NCBI RefSeq assembly: GCF_019597925.1
Contig: NZ_CP080442.1
Span: 2,460,001 to 2,524,000 of the forward strand
Length of the DNA stretch: 64,000 nucleotides
From: [Clostridium] scindens
Lineage (GTDB): Bacteria; Bacillota; Clostridia; Lachnospirales; Lachnospiraceae
Direction of reading: 5' to 3'
Of the stretch, positions 25,108 through 34,329 are shown piece after piece (position 1 is the stretch's first letter; each line of letters opens with the position of its first letter). A program made the position numbers and the translations under genes. Under the pieces are notes generated by a model. That model saw only the letters and a program-made list of their open reading frames with translations, was not told the DNA's origin and ran no database searches.

Positions 25108-26717
25108 TCAGTCGCGATCCCATTTATCCGCAAGATTTTGGATCTGATTCTCAAACTTCGCAAGATCCTTGTTGGCAATGCCTTCGTTCTTATATACCAC
25201 GTCAAGCAGCCGCTTCGCCGCAGCGACCACTCGCCCAAATGCCGCCGTCGCCTTGGCTCTTGCCGGCTTCTCTGCCGCCTTCTTAGGCATCTTCACGCCT
25301 TCGCTTAGGATCTCGTTGGAGGCAAGATCCACGCATCCGCCTGAATACGGCGCAAAGGTCGGACAGCCGATCGTGTCTTCCACCAAGTCCGCGAAGTGAT
25401 CCGTCACCGTATCTTCGCCGTGCACTACGATCACCCTGTCAGGCTTCTGAGTAAATCCTTTCAGCCAGTTCAGCAGCCCGTTCATATCTGCGTGGCCGCT
25501 GATTCCTTTCACATCCACGATCCGCGCATTCACCGTAATATTCTCGCCAAAGAGCTTGACGCTCTGCGCGCCCTCGATCAGCTTGCGCCCCAGCGTTCCT
25601 ACTGCCTGGTAGCCTACGAAGCATATCGTACACTCGCGCCGCCACAGATTATGCTTCAGATGATGGCGGATACGGCCAGCCTCGCACATTCCCGATGCAG
25701 AGATGATAACCTTGGGCTTATCATCAAAATTGATCATCCTGGACTCGTCGCTTGTAATCGTAGTCTTAAGTCCAGGAAAGATCAGCGGATTGATTCCTTT
25801 CTCCACCAGAGCCATCGCCTCTTCATCAAAGCAGGATTTCACATTCTTATTAAATACGTTGGTGGCTTCAATCGCCAGCGGGCTGTCTACATAGACTTCG
25901 AATCCCTGGTACTGGGGCAATAGCCTTTTTCCTTGATCTCTCTGATAAAATATAGCAGTTCCTGGGTTCGGCCAACCGCAAAAGACGGAATGACCACATT
26001 GCCGCCCTGATCAAAGGTCTCCTTCAATATCTTCGTAAATTCTCCGATATAATCCGGCACCTCATCGCCATGGGTCCTATCTCCGTAAGTGGATTCGATC
26101 ACCACGTAGTCTGCCTCGGCTACCTTCTGCGGATCTCTGATAATGGGCTGGTTGGTATTTCCTACGTCTCCTGAAAATACTATCTTTTTAGAAATCCCAT
26201 CTTCCGTAATCCACACTTCAATGCTGGCGGATCCAAGCAGATGCCCCATATCATTGAATCGGACTTCCATGCCTTCGCATAATGTGATCTTTTGCCCGTA
26301 ATCGCAGGGCGCCAGCAATTTGATGGCCGCATCCGCATCTTCCATAGTATAGAGCGGCTCATACGTCTCCTCGCCGCTTCTCTTAGCCTTGCGATTTCTC
26401 CATTCCGCTTCTGATTCCTGGATGTGCGCGCTGTCTCGCAGCATGATGTTGCACAGATCCGAAGTAGCGAAGGTCGTCACAACATCGCCTTTGAATCCCT
26501 GCCTGCAAAGAAGCGGAATCTTTCCGGAATGATCAATATGCGCATGGGTCAGAAGAATATAGTCAATCTCCTTTGCCGTCACAGGAAGTTCCTGATTCTC
26601 ATACAGATCAGGCCCCTGCTCCATACCACAGTCGATCAAGATATTTTTCCCGCATGCTTCCAACAGATGACAGCTTCCAGTTACTTCGTGGGCTGCACCA
26701 ATACAGCTAAGCCTCAT
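25108..26717 (-). pseudogene. MBL-fold RNA-metallo-hydrolase (beta-CASP), broken by a -1 frameshift
   Basis: A YSH1/CPSF-type nuclease-like protein. The first frame (26717 to 25887, 276 residues) has LTHAHIDHSG (His58, His60, Asp62, His63), a further His in DMGHLLGSA, and the start of the beta-CASP domain. It runs off into an unrelated tail, PSTRDSKSM. The second frame (25920 to 25108) continues with PQYQGFEVYVDSPLAIEAT, SASGMCEAGRIRHHL and GISGHADMNGLL, exactly the missing part. The frames join at a run of five T (25926-25930) just before GGCTATTGCC; one missing base there explains it. No programmed-frameshift heptamer is seen. It may be a true mutation, or a sequencing or assembly error. 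If repaired, the protein would have about 537 residues. Confidence 0.85.
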
Positions 26718-26767
26718 ATACCCAACCCCTTTTTTTCTTCTATTGTATCATCTTTTCAGGGCCTGCG

Positions 26768-27511
26768 CTATGAATACTTTACCATCTCCCGTTTTAACCG
26801 CTGCATGATCTTTTTCTCAAGCCTTGAGATGTAAGACTGGGAGATCCCAAGCATATCTGCTACTTCTTTCTGGGTCTTCTCCTCGCCATCCGGCGTTCCC
26901 AGACCAAACCTCATCTTGATAATGGTCCGTTCCCGCCCGGACAGGCGGCTGATGGCTTTGACCAGAAGCTTCCGTTCCACTTCGTTCTCCAAATCTTTAT
27001 AAATGGTATCCTCGTCCGTCCCCAGAATATCCGAGAGCAGCAGTTCATTCCCGTCCCAGTCCACATTCAGTGGCTCATCGATGGATACCTCCATCTTGGT
27101 CTTGTTGTTCCTGCGAAGATACATCAGGATTTCATTCTCTATGCACCTGGAAGCATAGGTTGCCAGCTTGATATTCTTCTCCGGATTAAACGTATTAATT
27201 GCTTTTATCAATCCAATCGTGCCTATAGAAATCAAATCCTCTACTCCGACTCCCGTATTGTCGAATTTCTTCGCGATATACACCACCAGCCTCAGGTTAT
27301 GCTCGATCAGCGTCTTCTTTGCTTCCTCTTCGTCCTCCGATCCCAAGTCATTGATAGCCGCCGTCTCTTCCTCCGTATTAAGGGGCGCAGGCAGTATATC
27401 GGAGCCGCCTATGTAATGGACATCCTTCTTGTCCGGGAAAAGCAGCGCTTTGAAGTCGGGTATTACCTTTAGTTTAAATTGATGCGGTACTGCTACTTTT
27501 ATCATCATCAT
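26768..27511 (-). CDS. sigE: RNA polymerase sporulation sigma factor SigE (pro-form)
   Basis: The early mother-cell sigma factor, made as an inactive precursor. An N-terminal pro-segment of about 20-30 residues (MMMIKVAVPHQFKLKVIPDF...) precedes YIGGSDILPAPLNTEEE, and then region 2 (NLRLVVYIAKKFDNTGVGVEDLISIGTIGLIKAI, KLATYASRCIENEILMYLRR) and region 4 (TQKEVADMLGISQSYISRLEKK). The length of 247 is normal. The gene overlaps spoIIGA by 38 bases, with the TAGGAGG site inside spoIIGA, so the protease and its substrate are made together. SpoIIGA is expected to remove the pro-segment. Confidence 0.97.
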   Translation of the reverse strand: MMMIKVAVPHQFKLKVIPDFKALLFPDKKDVHYIGGSDILPAPLNTEEETAAINDLGSEDEEEAKKTLIEHNLRLVVYIAKKFDNTGVGVEDLISIGTIGLIKAINTFNPEKNIKLATYASRCIENEILMYLRRNNKTKMEVSIDEPLNVDWDGNELLLSDILGTDEDTIYKDLENEVERKLLVKAISRLSGRERTIIKMRFGLGTPDGEEKTQKEVADMLGISQSYISRLEKKIMQRLKREMVKYS

Positions 27512-28301
27512 CTATTCCTCCTACCAAAATCTCAGGATTTATAATCATCTTATATTTATCAGCGGTCATCTCATTCTCGCAAATAGCCACCATCGGTTCT
27601 GCAATCCATTGCTTTTTGTCATTGCGTATGCACATTTTATCCAACGTCACAAGAGGCATGACCCCTTCCTTCTTGCCGATGGAATGATAGGGAATGTAGC
27701 GTAATCTGACTGCCTCGCTCCCCGCGAGAAGCTCTCTTGCCACATCCTGGTCCAGAATGCATACCGGATTTCCTGTCAGTTCATCCCTCAGGCTGTTTCC
27801 CGTATCAATCAACGCCTGTACCTGACATTTTCTTCCATTCATATAAAGTTCTGCCTGGCATCGGTACTGGTTCTGCCTGGAAAGATAGGAAATCAGGCTC
27901 CAGATGCCGGATACCGCATAGTAGCTGGCTACTGCCAGTACAAAGAACAGGCTTCCGATCCGCATATACTGTCCGAGGAATTGAAATACCCCACCTGTCA
28001 GGAACCCGCTGATATACAGCAGTATCCATGCCCTCAGCATATCTGATCCCCACTTGACTAAAAGCCCTGCCCTGATCATTAAAACATTCACCATGCCATG
28101 GAACAGTACGAATTTGACAAACGTATAGGGAACTGGAAGAATTATAACCAGACAAGTCAGTGCTGATCCGAGGAGCGCTCCTAATGCAATGCGTCCATAC
28201 TTGACTGGACATTTCAGCATCTTCCTTACAGCCGCAAGAAGGATATAATCCATCGTAAAGTTCACCGTGAAAAACACGTCTATGTACAATTCATAATACA
28301 C
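27474..28301 (-). CDS. spoIIGA: Sigma-E processing peptidase SpoIIGA
   Basis: A membrane aspartic protease that activates pro-SigE after a signal from the forespore. Five membrane segments fill residues 1-140, followed by a soluble domain with the catalytic LIDTGNSLRD (Asp166). The length of 275 fits. The start codon is GTG, with AAGGTGGAAC before it. It lies downstream of ftsZ, as in Bacillus, but with its own Spo0A-type promoter in a 351-base gap. Confidence 0.93.
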   Translation of the reverse strand: MYYELYIDVFFTVNFTMDYILLAAVRKMLKCPVKYGRIALGALLGSALTCLVIILPVPYTFVKFVLFHGMVNVLMIRAGLLVKWGSDMLRAWILLYISGFLTGGVFQFLGQYMRIGSLFFVLAVASYYAVSGIWSLISYLSRQNQYRCQAELYMNGRKCQVQALIDTGNSLRDELTGNPVCILDQDVARELLAGSEAVRLRYIPYHSIGKKEGVMPLVTLDKMCIRNDKKQWIAEPMVAICENEMTADKYKMIINPEILVGGIDDDDKSSSTASI

Positions 28302-28358
28302 GTTCCACCTTCTTTCTCTTTGGGTATACTAAATCGATTTGGTACGTGGGCAAGATTC

Positions 28359-28391
28359 ATTATACGAGTTGCTCCAAAAAGATTTTGTCAG
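28359..28391 (-). promoter_or_regulatory. spoIIG promoter with long spacer
   Basis: Minus strand: -35 CTGACA (28391-28386), a 21-base spacer and -10 TATAAT (28364-28359). A spacer longer than 17 is characteristic of the Spo0A-activated spoIIG promoter (22 bases in B. subtilis). A degenerate 0A box (TGTCAGA on the plus strand, 28386-28392) overlaps the -35. Confidence 0.65.
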
Positions 28392-28416
28392 ATGATGGAG
28401 TCCATTTTTATTTTCG

Positions 28417-28423
28417 TTCGACA
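28417..28423 (-). promoter_or_regulatory. Spo0A box upstream of spoIIGA
   Basis: A perfect TGTCGAA on the minus strand, about 68 bases upstream of the predicted transcription start, a position fit for Spo0A activation. Confidence 0.65.
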
Positions 28424-28607
28424 GCACCTTCAAGACACAAGATATAGATTCCCATAAGATGATTTTTTCGGATTTGTCTTATGCTGGCATACAACACTTT
28501 GTATCCTTCATTGGCATAAAAGAAAGAATTTTGTGGAATAAAAAAAGAATTTCTTGACAAAACTTGTCGTAATAAGAGGATATATAGAAAAATAGAACGG
28601 AAAATAG

Positions 28608-28644
28608 AAAAAAAGCCAGATACATGAAAATCATGCATCTGGCT
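28608..28644 (-). terminator. Terminator of ftsZ
   Basis: Minus strand: AGCCAGATGCATGA / TCATGTATCTGGCT stem (one G-T pair) followed by seven T. It ends just after the ftsZ stop and separates division genes from spoIIG. Confidence 0.9.
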
Positions 28645-28652
28645 TGCTATTA

Positions 28653-29894
28653 TTATTTCTTGAAGAAATCCGGTATCTTGATAGACTGTTCCTTCACCTT
28701 GCTAGTTGGGGTTCTTGGCGTCTCTAAGGATGGCGTAGTTCCTCCTACCGGACGCTTTGCCGCATTGGTAGTGCCGCCGCCTTTCGTAGGCGCCATGCCA
28801 AAGTCGATCCTTGGAGATGCCTGGGAAGTCTGCGCCGGCTGTACCGGTCTTTCATATCCCTGGGCATGCGTCGCCGCTGTATGCGGCACGGAAGAAACTC
28901 TTGGGTTTTCAAGTCTTGCTTTTAGTTTGGAAGCGCTTCCTCCCACATTGTGAAGGCCTGTGGCAATAACCGTAATGGTCGCCTCATCCGCCCTGGAATC
29001 ATCATACATGGCACCGAAGATGATGTTGGCATCCTCTCCTGCCAGTTCCTGTACATACTCTGCCGCATCCGATGCATCCATAAGGGTGATATCGCCGGAT
29101 ACGTTAATGATGACATGAGAAGCTCCGGCAATGGTTGTCTCAAGAAGCGGACTGGCAACAGCCTGCTTAACTGCCTCAAGAGCCTTATCATCGCCACGTC
29201 CCTGTCCGATACCGATATGCGCGATTCCTTTGTCCGTCATAACCGTCTGGACATCGGCAAAGTCAAGGTTGATAAGCGAAGGTACATTGATAAGGTCTGT
29301 AATACCCTGGATACCTTGCTGCAATACTTCATCCGCCTTCTTAAGGGCTTCCGGCATAGTGGTGCGTCTATCTACTACTTCCAGCAGTTTATCATTCGGG
29401 ATAACAATCAGAGTATCCACGCTTTCTTTTAATTTTTCAATTCCCGCAAGGGCATTGTTCATACGTGTCTTTGACTCGAAGCGGAAAGGCTTTGTCACAA
29501 CGCCTACCGTCAGCGCACCCTGTTCTTTCGCAATCCGCGCAACTACAGGCGTCGCTCCGGTACCTGTGCCGCCGCCCATGCCGCAGGTTACGAATACCAT
29601 ATCCGCGCCTTTTAATGCGGCTGATATCTCCTCTGCGCTTTCTTCTGCTGCCTTTTCTCCAATCTCGGGCCTTGCGCCTGCTCCCAGTCCTTTGGTAATC
29701 TTGTCCCCAATCTGCATAAGCGTCGGAGCCTTACATAACTGCAATGCCTGTTTATCTGTATTAATAGCTATAAATTCAACACCGGCAATCTGCTCGTCGA
29801 TCATTCGGTTGACAGCGTTATTTCCGCCCCCTCCGACTCCAACAACAATTATTTTTGCCGCTGCTTCTGATTCGTTCGTTTTAATTTCTAGCAA
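28653..29894 (-). CDS. ftsZ: Cell division protein FtsZ
   Basis: The tubulin-like GTPase that builds the division ring. The nucleotide-binding GVGGGGNNAVNRM (19-31) and tubulin signature GGGTGTGA (107-114) are intact, as is NVDxAD-like NLDFADVQTVM. A variable Pro/Thr-rich linker of about 80 residues precedes the C-terminal peptide SIKIPDFFKK, which docks membrane partners. The start is TTG, eight bases after AGGAGG; no ATG fits. FtsA is not next to it, so the membrane anchor (FtsA or SepF) must be encoded elsewhere. Confidence 0.98.
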   Translation of the reverse strand: MLEIKTNESEAAAKIIVVGVGGGGNNAVNRMIDEQIAGVEFIAINTDKQALQLCKAPTLMQIGDKITKGLGAGARPEIGEKAAEESAEEISAALKGADMVFVTCGMGGGTGTGATPVVARIAKEQGALTVGVVTKPFRFESKTRMNNALAGIEKLKESVDTLIVIPNDKLLEVVDRRTTMPEALKKADEVLQQGIQGITDLINVPSLINLDFADVQTVMTDKGIAHIGIGQGRGDDKALEAVKQAVASPLLETTIAGASHVIINVSGDITLMDASDAAEYVQELAGEDANIIFGAMYDDSRADEATITVIATGLHNVGGSASKLKARLENPRVSSVPHTAATHAQGYERPVQPAQTSQASPRIDFGMAPTKGGGTTNAAKRPVGGTTPSLETPRTPTSKVKEQSIKIPDFFKK

Positions 29895-30031
29895 GGGTTT
29901 CTCCTCCTTTGTTATCCTTATTATATATTATACATCCCGTATATAAAGCAAATGAAAAAAGTTCAGTCTGCCATATATAGTATATAATATAGACTTTTGT
30001 ATAAAATATCAATAGAATTACAGTATTTTTC

Positions 30032-30802
30032 TTATTTTTCTTCCGGAAATTCTCCAATATCAAAGGTAATTGTCTCAGTTGTCTCGGAATAATTTTCTAA
30101 ATGAAGAGTTCCTTCCTGATCTCCCAGTTTTTCCATGATTGGGGCAATCTGCGCAATCTGCTCGGAAGATACGTTTTTTCCCAGGCTTACGCATACTTTT
30201 CCGATATACAGATAGATCTTGTCATCCTTACATACGATACGATCCGTAGACAGCTGATACTTCACGACTTCCTTGGACGTCTCCAGTATTTCTTCAAATA
30301 TCCTGGTATCATCGCTCCTTAACTGCTTGTACAGCTTAATATCCTTTACCTCGATCCCCTCAATGCATGGCAGGCCCTCAATCAGGGATGACGACTCCGA
30401 AACCACCAGCCCCGCCTTGTCAAAATATGCATAATCCTCTCCATTACGCACATATCCTACGATGGGCTTCTCCTTCACCGTAACCTTGAGTACCCAAGGA
30501 GCCTTAAGTCCAACTTCCATGCTTTCCAGACAGGGGAGCTGCTCTCCGTATCCCAGCGCGTATTTTCCCAGAATATACAGCGTATTAATGGAATATTTAT
30601 CACTTTGCACCGTATCGACAATCTCCTGATCCGTGCAATATTCATTGCCGCTGATCTCTATCTTCTGTACATAAAAAAGAATCAGAACGCCCAGCGCGAT
30701 AATCGCGATTCCCAGCAGAAGGACCACCAGCGCGTACAGGCGATGGGACTTCTTCTTTCTTTTTCCCGGCTTTTCCTCTTTCTGACGCTTTTCTTTTCCC
30801 AT
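30032..30802 (-). CDS. ftsQ: Cell division protein FtsQ/DivIB, POTRA domain
   Basis: A bitopic divisome protein. A Lys/Arg-rich cytoplasmic tail (1-21), one membrane helix (about 22-46), then an external POTRA domain starting IEISGNEYCTDQEIVDTVQ and a beta domain. Size (256 residues) fits DivIB. The gene is in the dcw cluster between ftsW and ftsZ. The murG gene that often precedes ftsQ is absent here. AAAGGGAG lies before the ATG. Confidence 0.88.
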   Translation of the reverse strand: MGKEKRQKEEKPGKRKKKSHRLYALVVLLLGIAIIALGVLILFYVQKIEISGNEYCTDQEIVDTVQSDKYSINTLYILGKYALGYGEQLPCLESMEVGLKAPWVLKVTVKEKPIVGYVRNGEDYAYFDKAGLVVSESSSLIEGLPCIEGIEVKDIKLYKQLRSDDTRIFEEILETSKEVVKYQLSTDRIVCKDDKIYLYIGKVCVSLGKNVSSEQIAQIAPIMEKLGDQEGTLHLENYSETTETITFDIGEFPEEK

Positions 30803-30841
30803 GGTATATACTCCCTTTTTATTCTTTTCATCTTATCTGTT

Positions 30842-31930
30842 CTATTTTACCAGAGAAGACACGCTTAGTACAAGCCCCATTTCCAAAAGCAGGAACACCA
30901 CCGACGTTCCCCCGTAGCTGACGAAGGGAAGCGTAATTCCCGTATTGGGTATGGTATTGGTTACTACTGCTATATTAAGGATGACCTGAATCATCATATG
31001 CGCCATGGCTCCCGTCGCGATCAGGGCTCCGAATAAGTCCCTGGCGTGAGTGGCGATCACGAAGAATCTCCAGATAAGGATCAGGAACAGGATTAAGACA
31101 AATCCTGCTCCAAACAGGCCCAGTTCTTCGCAGATGATCGAGAATATCATATCATTCTGAGCCTCCGGGACGAAACCGAGTTTCTGGACGCTCTGGCCAA
31201 GCCCCCGTCCAAACAGGCCTCCAGAGCCAATGGCGTAGAGTCCCTGCAAAGTCTGGTATCCTTTCTCATATGCCTCCGGATTCCTCCAGATGGCGAGACG
31301 CTCCAGACGGTAGCTCTCAAGCGCCAGGAAGATCGTCATGAATCCAATGCCCAAAAGCCCCATGAACACAAACTGCCCGTACTTAGGGCTGGCCACGAAT
31401 ACCAGGATGACTCCGATTCCCAGAATGATGATGGCCGTGCTCAAGTTGCTGGCTCCTACGAGGCCGACGATAGGCAGGATCATAGCCATCACCTTGATCA
31501 TCGTACGCATCTTTCCCATATTCTTTATATCCTTCGTTATCACATGGGCCAGAAACAATATCACCGCAACCTTGGCAAATTCGGAAGGCTGAAAAGAAAA
31601 AGGCCCCAAAGACAACCATCTTTTGGACCCATTATACTCATCGCCTACAAATATGACTGCAACCGACAGAAGGATTGCCGTAAAGTATCCCAGCACAGCC
31701 ACATGCCTCCACCAGTGATAGTCCATATTGGCTACCACAAACATCCCGGCAATACCCAGAAGCATGGCAAAAGCCTGCTTCTTTAAATAGTAAAATGAAT
31801 CATGGAACTTTACTTCTCCGTTGTATGCACTTGTACTATACAGGATCACCAAGCCCATGATGATAAGAAGAAGTAACGCAGCAAGAAGCGTATAATCATG
31901 CTTCGAATTTCTTTTTTTAGATTGTGCCAA
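30842..31930 (-). CDS. Peptidoglycan glycosyltransferase of the FtsW/SpoVE family
   Basis: A polytopic SEDS protein that polymerises lipid II at the septum with a class B PBP. 362 residues with about ten helices and family motifs: YNGSKRWLSLGPFSFQPSEFAKVA, IGSGGLFGRGLGQS and the C-terminal NTIPNTGITLPFVSYGGTS. It starts with TTG nine bases after AAGGAG. The cluster position, next to murD and a SpoVD-like PBP, allows it to be FtsW, SpoVE or both. A second paralogue lies at 41.4-42.6 kb. Confidence 0.9.
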   Translation of the reverse strand: MAQSKKRNSKHDYTLLAALLLLIIMGLVILYSTSAYNGEVKFHDSFYYLKKQAFAMLLGIAGMFVVANMDYHWWRHVAVLGYFTAILLSVAVIFVGDEYNGSKRWLSLGPFSFQPSEFAKVAVILFLAHVITKDIKNMGKMRTMIKVMAMILPIVGLVGASNLSTAIIILGIGVILVFVASPKYGQFVFMGLLGIGFMTIFLALESYRLERLAIWRNPEAYEKGYQTLQGLYAIGSGGLFGRGLGQSVQKLGFVPEAQNDMIFSIICEELGLFGAGFVLILFLILIWRFFVIATHARDLFGALIATGAMAHMMIQVILNIAVVTNTIPNTGITLPFVSYGGTSVVFLLLEMGLVLSVSSLVK

Positions 31931-31943
31931 TCTATGCCACTCC

Positions 31944-33296
31944 TTATAAGGAATTTACAATCTCTTTGAACTTCTCTCCGCGTACTTCATAACTTGGGAA
32001 CATATCCCAGCTTGCGCATGCCGGCGATAGCAGTACTGCATCCCCTGGCATGGCGATCTTCGCTGCCGTAAGCACCGCATCTTCAAATGTATCTGCAAAC
32101 AGGTAATCCTTGAATCCGCAGGCATCCGCATCTTTTGCGATCTTTTCCTTCGTTGCCCCAAGAAGCACCAGTTTTTTCACTTTTCCGTCAAAACTTTCAA
32201 TCCAATCCGTGTAGGCGGAATCCTTGTCGTATCCTCCTCCGATCAGCACTGTCGGCCTGTTCATGGCCTGGATGCCTTTGATCGCGGCATCTGGGTTGGT
32301 ACCCTTGGAATCATTGTAATAGGCGACCCCGTTCTTCTCCGTCACATATTCGATCCTATGCTCTACTCCTCTGAACTCCTTGATGCTTTTGCGGATCGTC
32401 TCCATAGGCACGCCATAGACATAAGCCATAGCAACGGCTGCCATCACGTTCTCGTAATTATGGGTTCCAAGAAGCTGCAGTTCATCTACACGGCATACGC
32501 TGACTTCTTCGCCGTTTCTATAGATGATATTGCCATCCTCAAGATAGATTCCCTTTTCTAGTTTACGCTGGCTGCTGAAATATAGAACCTGTGCTTTGAC
32601 TTTCTTTCCAAATTCTCTTGTCAGGCTGTCTTCATAATTCAGGATGCAATAGTCCTGCGGCCCCTGATTTCTGGCAATGTTCTTTTTCGCGTTCACATAG
32701 GCTTCCATGGTATGGTGTCGATTGAGATGATCCGGCGTAAAGTTAAGAATCGCGCTCACCTTCGGGCGAAAGTCCACGATGCTTTCCAGCTGAAAACTGC
32801 TCATCTCGGCTACCGTAATCGTATTTTCATTCATCTGTCCTGCCACGGCCGTATAGGGATTGCCTATATTGCCGACAATGTATACATTATCCTGATAATT
32901 CTTCATGATCTCGCCCAGCAGGGAGGTCGTCGTGGTCTTTCCATTGGTGCCGGTGATTGCCAGAACATCGCCTTTGCCAAACGCATACGCAAGTTCTACC
33001 TCGCCGATTACCTGGATGCCCCGCTTTCTCATCTCTACTACCACGGGAAGGTCTGTAGGAACGCCGGGACTTAAGATTACCATATCCAGGCCATCCAGCA
33101 GTTCTTCCGGAAAACTTCCCAGTACCACCGATGTCTTCGGGCCTCCTCCAAGGCTGCTTAGCAGTCCTGCTTTATCCAATTTCTCATTGCCGTCATACAG
33201 CACCACCTGCGCGCCATGCTGCGCAAGCAGTTTTGCTGCTCCTATTCCGCTGATTCCAGATCCAAACACCAGGACTTTTTTCTCTTTTACTTCCAT
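31944..33296 (-). CDS. murD: UDP-N-acetylmuramoylalanine-D-glutamate ligase
   Basis: Adds D-glutamate to the nucleotide peptidoglycan precursor in the cytoplasm. An N-terminal Rossmann-like domain (VLVFGSGISGIGAA), the ATP site TGTNGKTTTT (115-124), the substrate-binding FNFTPDHLNRH-like segment (NFTPDHLNRH) and the C-terminal VLLSPACASWDMF are all present. The length of 450 is typical. It sits between mraY and ftsW in the dcw cluster with spacings of 10-13 bases. Confidence 0.97.
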   Translation of the reverse strand: MEVKEKKVLVFGSGISGIGAAKLLAQHGAQVVLYDGNEKLDKAGLLSSLGGGPKTSVVLGSFPEELLDGLDMVILSPGVPTDLPVVVEMRKRGIQVIGEVELAYAFGKGDVLAITGTNGKTTTTSLLGEIMKNYQDNVYIVGNIGNPYTAVAGQMNENTITVAEMSSFQLESIVDFRPKVSAILNFTPDHLNRHHTMEAYVNAKKNIARNQGPQDYCILNYEDSLTREFGKKVKAQVLYFSSQRKLEKGIYLEDGNIIYRNGEEVSVCRVDELQLLGTHNYENVMAAVAMAYVYGVPMETIRKSIKEFRGVEHRIEYVTEKNGVAYYNDSKGTNPDAAIKGIQAMNRPTVLIGGGYDKDSAYTDWIESFDGKVKKLVLLGATKEKIAKDADACGFKDYLFADTFEDAVLTAAKIAMPGDAVLLSPACASWDMFPSYEVRGEKFKEIVNSL

Positions 33297-33306
33297 AGAT
33301 ATCCTC

Positions 33307-34263
33307 CTACATAGCCATTAATGCAATCAGGCACAGGATTGCCGTAATAATAGAAAATACTGCCACTACCTTTGTCTCAGACCATCCGCACAGTTCAAAA
33401 TGATGATGTATCGGCGCCATCTTAAAGAACCTCTTGCCGCCGGTCTTTTTAAAATATGTCACCTGGATCATGACAGACGCCACTTCCACCAGATACACCA
33501 GGCCTACAATAATGATAAATATGGGCATCTGCAGCATATATGCCGTGGATGCCACGAATCCTCCCAATGCCAGGGAGCCTGTATCTCCCATGAACACGCT
33601 GGCCGGATATACATTAAACAGCAGGAAGCCAAGAAGCGCTCCTACTACCGCGCACGTGATTGGCGAGATGCCGCTCTTGGTTCCGATCGCAACCACCGTG
33701 AAGAATGTGGCTACCAGCACGGTTACGCTGGAAGCAAGGCCATCCAGGCCGTCCGTAAAGTTTACGCCGTTTACGGTTCCGATTACCGCAATGAACATGA
33801 CCGGAACTGCAAGCCAGCCTATATTCAGATATTTTCCGCCGGAAAACGGAAGCAGCATCGCAAGGGATACATCCGTAAATTTCAGGATATAGAATGCAAA
33901 GATAGCGGTAACAACAATCTGCAGGGCCATCTTCTGCTTCGGGTACAGTCCGTCCGAACGCCTCATCACTACTTTCAGGTAATCATCCAAAAAGCCAATC
34001 AGGCCAAATCCCAAGGTTACAAATAATATAGGAAGGATCTTTGGATAATCCTTGATGTAGAACACAGAAGTAATCACAATACTCAGGAGTATGATGACGC
34101 CTCCCATGGTAGGCGTCCCTGCCTTCTTAAGATGGGACTTCACGCCGTCTTCCCGCTCTGTCTGGCCCATTTTCAGCCTTCTTAATATCGGTATGATCAC
34201 CGGCCCCATAATTACGCACAATGCAAAGGATATCAACACTGGTATAAATACTTTATAATCCAT
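33307..34263 (-). CDS. mraY: Phospho-N-acetylmuramoyl-pentapeptide transferase
   Basis: Transfers the muropeptide from UDP to undecaprenyl phosphate, giving lipid I in the membrane. 318 residues, ten predicted helices, with GTPTMGG, the catalytic GFLDDYLK, NFTDGLDGLA and the cytoplasmic MAPIHHHFELCGW signature near the end. GAGGTGG precedes the ATG. MurF, which makes its substrate, is not in this cluster. Confidence 0.97.
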   Translation of the reverse strand: MDYKVFIPVLISFALCVIMGPVIIPILRRLKMGQTEREDGVKSHLKKAGTPTMGGVIILLSIVITSVFYIKDYPKILPILFVTLGFGLIGFLDDYLKVVMRRSDGLYPKQKMALQIVVTAIFAFYILKFTDVSLAMLLPFSGGKYLNIGWLAVPVMFIAVIGTVNGVNFTDGLDGLASSVTVLVATFFTVVAIGTKSGISPITCAVVGALLGFLLFNVYPASVFMGDTGSLALGGFVASTAYMLQMPIFIIIVGLVYLVEVASVMIQVTYFKKTGGKRFFKMAPIHHHFELCGWSETKVVAVFSIITAILCLIALMAM

Positions 34264-34329
34264 AATCCACCTCTTCGTCTCTTTTGTTAATCAGGCAATT
34301 TCTTAACCTTACCTAGTATACTTCATTTC

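Larger units (their letters stand above)
28302..28652 (-). other. Intergenic region between ftsZ and spoIIGA
   Basis: Gene-free stretch of 351 bases. It contains the ftsZ terminator (28608-28644), A/T-rich DNA with a 0A-like TGTCGTA on the plus strand at 28565-28571, a perfect Spo0A box at 28417-28423 and the spoIIG promoter elements at 28359-28391. The only open frame (28408-28638) runs through the terminator and shows no coding signs. Confidence 0.7.

Noticed and set aside
25915..25940. Programmed -1 frameshift in the RNA-metallo-hydrolase gene
   Set aside because: The codons GAA AAA G do not form a standard slippery heptamer, and no downstream structure is evident; mutation or sequence error is simpler.
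28408..28638. Open frame of 76 codons between ftsZ and spoIIGA
   Set aside because: Starts inside the ftsZ terminator and runs through the Spo0A box; no ribosome site.
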